DNA of 64,000 nt, taken from Diacronema lutheri. Lineage: Eukaryota; Haptophyta; Pavlovophyceae; Pavlovales; Pavlovaceae. The stretch spans positions 1,612,001 to 1,676,000 of the forward strand of contig JAGTXO010000001.1 of NCBI GenBank assembly GCA_019448385.1, given 5' to 3'. The translations under genes and the position numbers were made by a program. Below are positions 21,811-30,757 of this stretch, piece after piece. The notes under the pieces are model-generated. The model did not search any database. It was not told the DNA's origin and saw nothing but the letters and a program-made list of their open reading frames with translations. How positions within the stretch are numbered: position 1 is the first letter of the stretch; each line of letters begins with the position of its first letter.

Positions 21811-22310
21811 ATGCCGGCCGCGGACATGCTCGACGAGATTGTCAGGCTTGACGAGACGTTGGTGCAAAGGGGCTTCGACGAGGGCGCGCGCGCCGGGCGA
21901 GCGCGCGGCGAGGAGGACGGGCTGCAACTTGGCCGGTTGAAGGGCGCAGAGGTGGCCGTGCGCGTCGCCTTGTTCAGGGGGCGCCTGGACGCGTTCATCA
22001 ACCTCGCGGAGAAGCACCCAAGCGTCTTTCCGAAGCGGTACGCAGTGTGGTGACGTGGCGTGCGTGCAATCCGCGCGTCGCACTCATGCCGCGCGCCGCG
22101 CTACACCTTGTGCTCTCGCGCTCCAGGGCGGCCATCGCTCTGGATCAGGTCAAGCAGGCGCTCAAGGTGGCAGAGCGCGAGCTGCTCGACCCGGGAAGCC
22201 ACGATGGCTTTGAGGCTTTGGAGACGACGGAGACAAAGCTCCTCGCGGTCGCCTCGCTGCTCAAGCTCTCGCAACGGCCAGCGCATGAGACACAGACACT
22301 GGACTTTTGA
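21811..22310 (+). CDS. LTO1: LTO1 (ORAOV1) homologue, Yae1-type repeat
   Basis: Two exons (21811-22037; 22127-22310), 136 residues. The N-terminus has the Yae1/LTO1 deca-GX3 repeat: FDEGARAGRARGEEDGLQLGRLKGAEV, seen as glycine every fourth residue after a DMLDEIVRLDE helix. LTO1 with YAE1 is the adaptor that brings the cytosolic iron-sulfur assembly complex to the ABC protein ABCE1/Rli1. Length agrees with the family (about 137 in human). The intron donor is GTACGC and codon AGR-type junction rebuilds FPKR. Confidence 0.82.
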
Positions 22311-22423
22311 AGCCGGATGCGAGGGCTAGGCTCGGCAGGCTCGGCAACGCAGCGCCGCATACGTGGCCATCAGCCGGATCGGGAGTGACTGGATCAGCCG
22401 GTGCCCGTCGCCCGCACACGTGG

Positions 22424-22951
22424 TCAACACGCGTGGGGATCACGTTGGCTTGACACGGACTTGAGGAACGCGGGCAAGTCTTGCTCGATGGCCCTCTGCA
22501 CGATCTGGATGAAGGTGTCGTCGTCGCCAACGTCCTTTGGTCCGGGCAGCGGCAGACTCACCACCCTCACACTCGCAGGAAGCTCGCTCGAAGGCACTCT
22601 CTCGCAAAGCGCGTCGGGCTCGCAGCAGAGCATGACGATCAGCCCAGGCGATGCGGAGCGCAGGACAACAGAAAGCAGCCGGCACGACGCCTGCGACGCA
22701 TCGATCCCACATTGGCGTTTCAGCGCGTCGACCACGTTCGCCTTTGGCCGCTCGTATTTGCTTGTGAGGCCCGCGGAGCTGAACGCAAACCCCTCGCCGT
22801 ACTTTTGCCTCGCAATGTGCTCGCACGCAACCGAGCGGGCCGAGTTGCTGTCGCACACGAAGAGCACGAGGGGGAGTGAGGGGGAACAGGAGGAAAGAGG
22901 GGATTCGCTTGGCGCGCTCGTGTGCTTGTCTTGCTCGTCGTGCGCCCCCAT
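22424..22951 (-). CDS. Low-molecular-weight phosphatase / ArsC-like protein
   Basis: Single exon, 175 residues. LVLFVCDSNSARSVACEHIA matches the LMW-PTP P-loop (C-x5-R: Cys-Asp-Ser-Asn-Ser-Ala-Arg) after a hydrophobic beta strand, followed by FAFSSAGL as in arsenate-reductase/LMW-PTP enzymes. A later PLPGPKDVGDDD segment sits where the family keeps its acid Asp (usually DP). Likely a Cys-based phosphatase or arsenate reductase; the substrate cannot be told. The 28-residue polar N-terminal extension is unusual. Confidence 0.68.
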   Translation of the reverse strand: MGAHDEQDKHTSAPSESPLSSCSPSLPLVLFVCDSNSARSVACEHIARQKYGEGFAFSSAGLTSKYERPKANVVDALKRQCGIDASQASCRLLSVVLRSASPGLIVMLCCEPDALCERVPSSELPASVRVVSLPLPGPKDVGDDDTFIQIVQRAIEQDLPAFLKSVSSQRDPHAC

Positions 22952-23095
22952 ACAGTTTTTCCTTCTTTTTCGAAAAGAATAATAAAAGATTGTTTGAGTT
23001 CGCGAATTTGTTCACGACAGTGAGCCCGTCAGCCCGAGCCCAACACTGAGCGCCTCTTGCGCCCCGAGCGGCCTGCCCGACGCCAGGCTCGCGCC

Positions 23096-24028
23096 TCAGG
23101 CCGCGCCAAAGAGGCCCTGGAACGTTGGCCAGCGCGACGCAGCCGGTCGCGGCGCGGGCTGCGCGGGCGACTTGCGCGCCGGCTGCTCGCCCGGCTTGTC
23201 CGTGACGGGGATGACCTGCATTTCGCGCCCCGCGGGCGGCGTTGCCACCTCGATCGTGAGGGTGGGTCGCGATTGCACCGACTGCAGCACCACGGGCTGC
23301 GATGGCTCTCGCAGCGGCTCCTCCGACATGGACAGCTTGCTCTCTCCGCTCTTGCGCGTCGGAAGCGGCGGGATGGCGCGCGCGGGCGGAGGCGTGCCCT
23401 TGCCCCACATGCAGCACACGCACACGATGATCGTGAAGGTCGCTGCGCCGACGTATACGAAAAAGGCGGGCGTCGACGTAAGTGATTTGAACTGCTCCGG
23501 GCTGCGCTCGATGCTACCGTCGTCAAAGGGCGGTGCAACCGTGACGACGACGAAGATGCGCGCGCCGGCGACCGTCCCATCGTTGAGCGTGATCCACCGG
23601 TCGGACGACTCGCCGGCCTGTGTCGTGCCCGAGCCGAGCAGGACGTCCTTGTATACGACGCTCAACGGGTCAAACACCCGCGTGCGGTCGTCCCACAGCT
23701 CGACGTTCAGCTCGACCGTTGCACCCTCGATGGCGGCGGCCGTAGGGAACGTGCTGCAGCCCGAGCCCTGCCAGACGGGCGAAAACGTGTTATCTTGCGT
23801 CGGCGACTTGTGCGTGCGGCCGGCGTACGTGAGCACGACGAACGGGGACGGGCTGTTGCCGTTCGGCTCGGCCGCCTCCTGCGGCACGTCGCCGCGGACG
23901 GCGCACACCTCGGTGTACCCGTGCGGCACGACGCCCGCCACGCCGCGCGTTGAGTTGTCGCCCTCCGCCCGCGCGCACATCGCACCGGCCGCCGCCGCGA
24001 CCACTAGCAACGCCGCGCGGGCGCACAT
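23096..24028 (-). CDS. Type I membrane protein with extracellular C2-like domain
   Basis: Single exon, ATG at 24028, 310 residues. A signal peptide (ALLVVAAAAGAMCARA) leads into a beta-rich domain with PFVVLTYAGRTHKSPTQDNTFSPVW and VELNVELWDDRTRV, the order seen in C2 domains (strand, N-x-x-F-x-P-x-W, then L-x-V-x-x-W-D). A transmembrane helix (FVYVGAATFTIIVCVCCMW) and a Pro-rich cytoplasmic tail follow. A C2 fold outside the membrane is uncommon; binding partner unknown. Divergent from the methyltransferase with 75 bp between starts. Confidence 0.6.
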   Translation of the reverse strand: MCARAALLVVAAAAGAMCARAEGDNSTRGVAGVVPHGYTEVCAVRGDVPQEAAEPNGNSPSPFVVLTYAGRTHKSPTQDNTFSPVWQGSGCSTFPTAAAIEGATVELNVELWDDRTRVFDPLSVVYKDVLLGSGTTQAGESSDRWITLNDGTVAGARIFVVVTVAPPFDDGSIERSPEQFKSLTSTPAFFVYVGAATFTIIVCVCCMWGKGTPPPARAIPPLPTRKSGESKLSMSEEPLREPSQPVVLQSVQSRPTLTIEVATPPAGREMQVIPVTDKPGEQPARKSPAQPAPRPAASRWPTFQGLFGAA

Positions 24029-24103
24029 CTCCCCTCCGGCCGGCGCCTGCAAGGAATTGCGGCGGGGCGCGAAAAGGCGTTTTCAAAAGTCGAGCACCGC
24101 AGG

Positions 24104-24826
24104 ATGAGGCCAGGCGCGATCGTCTCGCGGCGACTGGCCGTCCTGCTCTCCACGGGCGCGTGGGTGGGGCTGAGGCCCGGCGCGTCGCGCGCCGACGGGC
24201 CACGCGTCGATGCAACTAGCCATATGTACGATTCGTACGCGCCAACCTACGACGCGCTCGACGGTGGGCTGGCCGCGTCGCGGCTCGGGTTCGACGAACT
24301 GCGACGCGTGGCGTGCGCGCGCGCGCACGGCGCCGTCCTCGAGGTCGGCGCGGGCACAGGCCTCAATTTGCCGTTGTACGATTGGTCGCGCGTTCGATCT
24401 CTCGTTGCGCTCGACGCGAGTTCGGGCATGCTCGACGTCGCGCGCGCACGCGCAGACGGCCTTGGGCTGGCGGGCAAGGTGACATTTGCGCGCGGCGACG
24501 TGGCTGCGCTGCCCTTCGACGACGGCACTTTTGACGTTGTGCTCGACACGTTTAGCCTATGCGTCTTTGCCGACCCTATCGCCGCGATGGCCGAGATGCG
24601 GCGCGTGCTCGCACCATCCGGCACGATCATCGCGGTCGAGCACCAGCGTGCCGACGGCCTGCTCGGCGCGTACCAAGACCTGACTGAGCCGCTTGTCACG
24701 CCGCGGAGCAAGGGGTGCGTATGGAACCAGGACGTGCGCGCGATCGCGCGGCGCGCGGGCTGCCGCGAGGTGGAGGCGCGCGACTCGCTCGCCGGCACGG
24801 TCGTGTCGCTCGTCCTGCAACGTTGA
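24104..24826 (+). CDS. SAM-dependent methyltransferase (class I, UbiE/METTL7-like)
   Basis: Single exon, 240 residues. Motif I is VLEVGAGTGLNLPLY, the acidic post-motif is LVALDASSGML, and FARGDVAALPFDDGTFDVVLDTFSLC plus MRRVLAPSGTIIAVEH complete a methyltransf_11 core. The C-terminal W-N-Q-D-V-R region resembles Oms1/METTL7-type enzymes. A hydrophobic N-terminus (RRLAVLLSTGAWVGL) suggests an organelle leader or anchor. The acceptor substrate cannot be deduced. Confidence 0.85.
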   Translation: MRPGAIVSRRLAVLLSTGAWVGLRPGASRADGPRVDATSHMYDSYAPTYDALDGGLAASRLGFDELRRVACARAHGAVLEVGAGTGLNLPLYDWSRVRSLVALDASSGMLDVARARADGLGLAGKVTFARGDVAALPFDDGTFDVVLDTFSLCVFADPIAAMAEMRRVLAPSGTIIAVEHQRADGLLGAYQDLTEPLVTPRSKGCVWNQDVRAIARRAGCREVEARDSLAGTVVSLVLQR

Positions 24827-25032
24827 CACTGACAACTCTCCGGCGCGGTGCGGGACAGGTGTGACGGGGCCGCCGGCGAACCGCCCAGCGCATAGCCAGC
24901 GCGGCCGATTTCCGTCACCGCTGTGGCGTCAAGCGGGGGCCCGCCCGGCCCGCTGACGGAAGGCCTGGTCCGGAGCCTCGGCGCTCGGTCCGGAGCAACT
25001 CTGTAGTACTCCACGCGGGCACGGGTTGCGAA

Positions 25033-28021
25033 ATGGCGTTCGAGGTGTTCGATGACGTGGCGTTCTACTGGTTCCTCATGTCGGTGCTGATCACCTTCCT
25101 CGCGCCGGCGACGTGCATTGCGGTGAACGGGCAGCTGCGCACGAACCGCTCGCGGCGCTGCGACTGGACCGCCGACCTCCAGTCGTGCCGGAGCAAAAAC
25201 GCGCAGATCAACAAGCACAAGGCGCGCGATCGCATGAGCAACTTCTTCTCCGTGCAGTCGCTCCTCTTCTGGGGCGGCTGGCTCGTCTTCATGTATCTGC
25301 TCACGCAGATTACGGCGAAGCAGGGCCTTGAGATGGCCTCGTTTGACCCGTTCAAGATCCTCGAGATCGAGGGCGACGCGGAGCCGTCCGAGATCAAAAA
25401 GGCCTTCCGTCGGCTCTCGCTGCAGTGGCACCCGGACAAGAACCCGGGCGACAAGGAGGCGGAGCAAAAGTTCATCCTGATCGCAAAGGCGCACGAGGTT
25501 CTCACCGACGAGAAGACGCGCGACAACTACGAGAAGTACGGCAACCCAGACGGCTACCACGGCACGTCGGTCACGATTGGCCTTCCCTCCTTCCTCACGG
25601 CCAAGGAGAACGAGCTCGGCATCCTCGTGGTGTACTTTGTGCTGCTGATCGTCGTGATCCCGCTGGTTGTCGGTCTGTGGTGGCGCAAGTCCTCCAAGTA
25701 CCTGGAGGACGGCATCATGCAGGGCACCGCGTACCGGTTCTGGCGGCAGCTGCAGGAGAACACGGCCGCCAAGTACATCCCGGGCATCCTCGCGTCCGCG
25801 CTCGAGTACCAGGAGCTTTTGCCGCGCAAGAACTTTCAGGCGGCCGACCTCGACCGCCTCTTCAAGGCGGTACAGGAGCACTTCGTCAAGAACCAGGGCG
25901 ACACGATCCCGGACATCCTCAAGGTGAAGACGTTGCTCTACGCCTTCTTGCTGCACGAGCGCATACCGCCCTCCCTCTCGGACGACCTCGACCTCATCCT
26001 CGAGCACCTGCCGACGCTGCTGCAGGGGCTGCTCAACATCTCGCTCGACCAGCGCTTCGTCGCGTCCACGTGCAACATCCTCGACTTCTCGCAGCTGGTC
26101 ACGCAGGCGATCTGGTTCCACGAGCCGCAGGCCGTCGTGCGCCAGCTGCCGCACCTGACCGACCGGCAGCTGCGCGCTTTCGCCAAGCAGAAGGCGACGG
26201 TGACGCAGACCGCGCAGCTCAAGGAGCTCGACGACGAGAAGCGCGACGAGCTCTTCAAGGAGCTCGACGACGAGAAGCGGCGCGACATCGAGGTGGTCGT
26301 GCGCAACATTGCCGACATTGACGTGCAGCTCAAATGGGAGGTCGAGGACGAGGAGGGCATCCACGAGGGCGACGTGATCAACCTGACCGTGCGCGTCGAC
26401 CGCAAGCACTACCCCGACGACTACACGCGGCTCGCCGACCAGGACGAGGCGACCGACCCGATCCTGACCAAGGCGGAGATGAGCGAGGAGGAGGTCGACG
26501 AGATCCTCGCCAAGATCGACGACGCGGAGCAGCGCGAGGCGAAGAAGGAGGAGCTGCTCGAGCAGGACCGCGAGCTCTGGTTTGCCAAGCAGGAGCGCAG
26601 GCGCGAGCTCGCGCGCTCGCGTGCGCGCGGCGGCAAGGGCTGGTTTGCAGCGGGGGCGCCACCTCGCGTCGTCCACGCGCCGCGCTACCCGTTCGAGCGG
26701 ACGGAGCAATGGTACGTGCTGCTTGTCGACTCGAAGAGCAACAAGCTCATTCATCACATGAAGCTGCTCACGCACAACGCCGTCGAGTCGGTCGCGCTCA
26801 AGTTCCTCGCGCCAAAGGAGGGCACGTACCAGTACGAGGTGCTCGTCAAGAACAGCGCGTACGTTGGCGCGGACAAGAAGCTGCCTTTCAAAATCCAAAT
26901 CGACAAGCGGCCCGAGGAGGAGGCGGCGGCGGACGCCGCTGCCGCCGCCGCCGCCGAGGAGGAGGAGGACGAGGAGGAGGAGGAGGAGGTGGACGACGGC
27001 AAATGGTATTACTTGGGCGGCAACTCGTTTGGTGAGTTCATCCTCAACCTGATTGCCCTCTTCATCGCCGGCGTGATGCTCTTCAACTTCCTCTACTCAA
27101 AGGGCTGGTGGCAAAAGTTCTGTCAGCCGCTCCTCGACTGGGTCCTCAAGGTGATCGCCCCCCTCACCAACGCCGTCGGATCGGTCATATGGCCCGCATG
27201 GGCGTGGTGGTCTGCGAACGTGTACGACTTCAGGTGAAGAGCCGCGCGAGCCGCGCGCGCGCGTCATGGCGTGCGCGCCGACGCGACGCGATGCCAAGTG
27301 CGCCTCGCGCCGCGCTGCCGACACCGCGCTCGCCGCGCAGGCACTTTGAGTTCCTGTTTGAGAACAACATGACGCTCGCCAACCAGACGATCGGCGCGCA
27401 CCTCAACGCGAGCGACAGCACAGGTGCGGCGCGGCAAAGGCGCGCGGCTCAGCGCGGGCGGGGTGCGGTCTGTGCGCGTGTGCGGGAGGGGCAGAGGGGA
27501 GGGGGAGAGAGGGAGGGAGGGAGGGAGGGGGAGGGGGGAGCGCGTGCCGTGCCGTGCCGCGGGTGTGATGAGTGCAAGACATTCTTAGCGGATTCCACTG
27601 CAGGCCGCTGCAGGTTCAAAGCTGCGGCGGCTGCTGATGATCTGTCCCTCACCCTGACCCGCGAGCACCACATGTTCAACGCACGCTCCACGCGCGCCCC
27701 GCTAGCTCCCCCTCCCCTCTCCCACCCCCCCCCGCCCCCAGCCCCAGGCATGCGGCACGCGCCCCACTGCTCACGGCATGAGCGGCCGCGCCGCGCCGCG
27801 CGCCGCGCGCTTCGCTCGCCCGCGCAGGCGTCAGCGACAGAGTGCGATCACGCGAATACGCGAGCAACCCGTTGGAAGAGAAGCTCGTACGCGCACAGCG
27901 CACGCGGTTGGAGCGAGGGCGCGCAGCGCGGCGGCGAGGACCGCGAGGGACGGGGCGTGGGGGCGGCGGCGCTTTTTTTGGACGGGGGATTCATCTTCGG
28001 CGGCTCCCTCTCCACCCGTGA
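25033..28021 (+). CDS. SEC63: SEC63, ER translocon J-protein
   Basis: Exon 1 25033-27233, exon 2 27341-27423, exon 3 27828-28021, 825 residues. TM helices at about 12-30, 73-92 and 198-220 frame a lumenal J domain (DPFKILEIEGDA, WHPDKNPGD); a Sec63/Brl domain (FWRQLQ..., LPHLTDRQLRAF) and acidic tail follow, with another hydrophobic helix near 678. SEC63 recruits BiP to the Sec61 channel. Exon 1 alone would end four bases after the donor (AG|GTGAAG), and two further introns join in the right phases, extending the C-terminus with LANQTIGAHLNASDST and EYASNPLEEKLVRAQ. The extension rests on splice signals only. Intron 2 hosts a snoRNA candidate. Confidence 0.9.
27558..27663 (+). ncRNA. Intronic C/D box snoRNA candidate (28S rRNA guide)
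   Basis: Inside SEC63 intron 2. A perfect 6-bp terminal stem (CGCGGG 27558-27563 with CCCGCG 27658-27663) encloses box C GTGATGA (27565-27571), a C' box TGATGA (27635-27640) and box D CTGA (27654-27657). Between C and a D'-like CTGC (27598-27601) lies CTTAGCGGATTCC (27584-27596), the exact complement of the conserved large-subunit rRNA segment GGAATCCGCTAAG. The fifth nucleotide 5' of D' pairs with an A of that segment, so 2'-O-methylation there is predicted. No target was recognised for the second guide. D' is imperfect. Confidence 0.65.
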
Positions 28022-28426
28022 GGGCGCCTCCTCTCCATTCCCCCAACAGCAGCGACTCATCACTCCACGGCGCTGGCGGGCTCTGTCCACCTGCTGGCCC
28101 CACTATATTCGGTCGCACACACGTCGAGCTGCGCCGCGCACGGGTGGGAGGGCGCGGCGGCGGGCAACAGATGCTCGCGCCGCACGCGCCGCGGGCGGCG
28201 GTGTCGAGGCTTGCTCACCGCTTGCATCCCGCTGCGCCGCGCACGCGCCGCGCAGGACCCGTTTGGCGTTCCATTGAGCGAGTCTGCGCTGAGAGACGAG
28301 CTCTGAGGGCGATTCAGCCAGCCCTTCTGACACCGTGCTTCGCGACGCGCGGGCGCGAGGGTTCCAACCTGCCCCGAGCACACCGCTCCCCGGCTTCATG
28401 TATACCACTCAATTCTCGTCAGTCAG
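28022..28426. other. Intergenic stretch between convergent SEC63 and J-domain gene
   Basis: No gene or RNA recognised. It carries the 3' ends of two convergent genes. It ends in an AGTCAGTCAG short repeat just before the stop of the downstream gene. Confidence 0.5.
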
Positions 28427-30733
28427 TCAGAGGAGGACGTAGAGAATCCAGCCGAGGAAGCTGCGCATCCTGCCGAGCACGTTGTACGTCGAGAGCAGCG
28501 ACTCGAAGAGCGCGCCGAGAAGGCACGCGATCCACAGGTTTGGCAACGGGCCGTTGATCGAGTTGAGATCGAAAGAGAGCAGGAGACCCGCCTGGCCGAG
28601 CGCGAGCAGCGCGAGCGCGAGGCTCCCGCCACACCGACGGCGAGCGCCTCGGCGGTGCAGCCGGCGCGCATTGCGCTCGGAGCGCGCGAGCCACTGCGCC
28701 GCTGCGAGGAGGGGCAGTAAGAGCAGCACGCCCTTGGTCACGAGCGCGAGCAGCGAGCCGTGCCGCTCGCCCTGCACGCGCGCAGCGTCGCGCGCGCGCG
28801 TGCAGTGCGGCCGTCAGCGGACGCGCGCCGGCGCCGAGCGCGCGGAGACGGGCGCGGCGAGCGCCGGGCCCGCGCCACGCGTGCCGCGCCACGCGAGCGC
28901 GCACCGCAACCCAGCGGAAGAGGCCGCCCGCGCAGCTGCCGACGCCGCCGCGGCTGCGCACGCCGACGTCGTCGATGCGCGCGAACTGTACGTGCACGTG
29001 CGCGAGTCGAGGGTTGAGGTCGGGCAGCCACGATGGGGGCAGCTGCTCGAGGAGGAGGATCCGAGCGGCGACGCCCGACGCGAAGGAGGCCACGAGGAGC
29101 GGTTCGTTGCCCAGCCGCGAGAGCGACGCGTAGGTCGCGCCGGTGAGCGCGACGTGCGCGATCATCGCCACGTCCTTGAAGGACCAATGCCACTCGAGGT
29201 GCAGCAAACCGCGTTGGTGCGATGAGATGGCGCCCGCCGAGACGCCGAGAATTGTGTGCAGCAGGCCGCACAGCGCGCACGCGAGGTGGAGGCCCTCGAG
29301 GCCGAGGAAGGGCACCTTGCGCAGCAGCTTGGTCGTGATCAGCACGAACACGAGGCCTGCGCGCGCGTCGGGCGGCCGCGCGGCGCCGCCGTGGGCAGGC
29401 GCGGCGCGGCGGCTGCGGCTGTGGCTGCGCCGTCGAAGCGCGCGCGCGCACCGTTGTACGCCTGTCCAGTCGCGAGGAGGGTGAGCAGCGGGAAGATGGG
29501 CTTGGTCAGCGCGAGGAGCATGTCAAACTGCACAATCTCGGCCGCCTTGATCCGCGCCGTCGACGCGGAGATCATGCCGCCCGGCCCGCGCTGCCGGATA
29601 ATGTCGTGCAGGGCGCTTGGCATGGCGCTAAGCCCGCCCTCTGCGAGCTGGTCCGAGATCGCCTCATCCTGCGCGCCCTCGGGCTGCGCGTTGGCTCCGC
29701 GACCGAGCAGCGCCTCTTGCTCGCGCCGCTCAACCTCCGCGGCGCCGACGCGCCGCTCGCCGCCCGCGCGCCTGCGCGCGTTGCGCGGCAGGCCGGCACG
29801 CTCGGCCGGCATCGCCGCTGCTGCGCCCACGGGCGGCGGCGGCGGCGGCGGCGCGCGCTCGCCCTCCGCGCCGGGCGCGCTGGCGGCAGCCTCGTCCGCC
29901 TCGCCGCGCGCCAGCCGTTGCGCGAAGACGGCAATGCGCAGCAGCGGCGCAAGGAGGAGACGGCAGACAGTCGGCACGGGGCCGAGCAGCGCCGACGAGC
30001 ATGCGCGCGCGAGGAGGAGGGCGGGCGGGGCGCTCGTGAGCGCGCCGGCGATGGCGGCGAGCATGCGGTAGAGCATGAGCAGCAGCAGGCAGGTCGAGAT
30101 CGTGTGCGTGATACCTGCCTCGAACGTGACGAGCGCGACGACGAAGCTGCGCGCCGCCGCCGCGACCTCGGCCGCACGCAGCGAGCCCAGCTCGCCCGCA
30201 ATCTCGCCGACGAGGCGGTACAGGTAGACCTCAAGTTCGGAGCTCATGCAGCTCGCCGCAGGCTGCGGCCCATCCGCACCGCCAAGGCCCGCCGCCTCGA
30301 GCTCCACCGCGTTGGCGCGCACGCGCTCGAGCAGCGCGTCGCGCGCAGCCGTGACGCGCTTGAAGAGCAGCGCGCCACGCGCCTGATTCTCTGGCGAGCC
30401 GACGAGGCGATCGGGATGCGTGCACATCGAGATGGAGCGATACGCGCGCGAGATCTCGCCGCGCGTGACGGGCGATGCCGTCGCGAGCACCGCGCATGGC
30501 GACTCGTAGAGCAGGTGCTGCTTGGTGAGGAGGTAGATGGCGGCGAGGAGCGACACCCACCACGGCCACACCTGCCAACGGAAGCACGCGCCGATCTGCT
30601 CGAGTTGCGACGGCGCGGGCGGGGTCGCGGCCGCCACCTTGGCCACCTCTTTGCCCCCCTCGCGCTTGAGCGCGCGCCTCTGGCTGCCCGAGACCGCCTT
30701 GAGCGTCTCGCCGGGCGTGTGAGCAGTCGGCAT
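28427..30733 (-). CDS. Multi-pass membrane protein with degenerate J domain
   Basis: Three exons: 29452-30733, 28962-29356 and 28427-28771, 673 residues, phases 1 and 0. After an N-terminal membrane helix (WPWWVSLLAAIYLLT) comes a J-domain-like segment: GEISRAYRSISMCTHPDRLVGSPENQ and LLFKRVTAARDALL, with the HPD motif intact. Later hydrophobic helices (THTISTCLLLLMLYRML, LLLARACSSALLG, VFVLITTKLLRK, VTKGVLLLLPLLAAA, LLGALFESLLSTYNVLG) make it polytopic. Probably an ER or other organelle J-protein; no family name fits. The start is only 24 bp from the divergent ANKFY1-like gene, which constrains their shared promoter. Confidence 0.75.
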
Positions 30734-30757
30734 CGACGTGTGCGCGAGCGAGCGGGA

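Noticed and set aside
28350-28385. tRNA T-arm-like GGGTTCCAACC
   Set aside because: No matching acceptor, D or anticodon arms; T-loop lacks the required purine. No tRNA gene was found in the window.
28760-29225. Plus-strand ORFs overlapping the J-domain membrane protein
   Set aside because: The minus strand gives hydrophobic helices and phase-matched splice sites; the plus frames are Arg-rich shadows.
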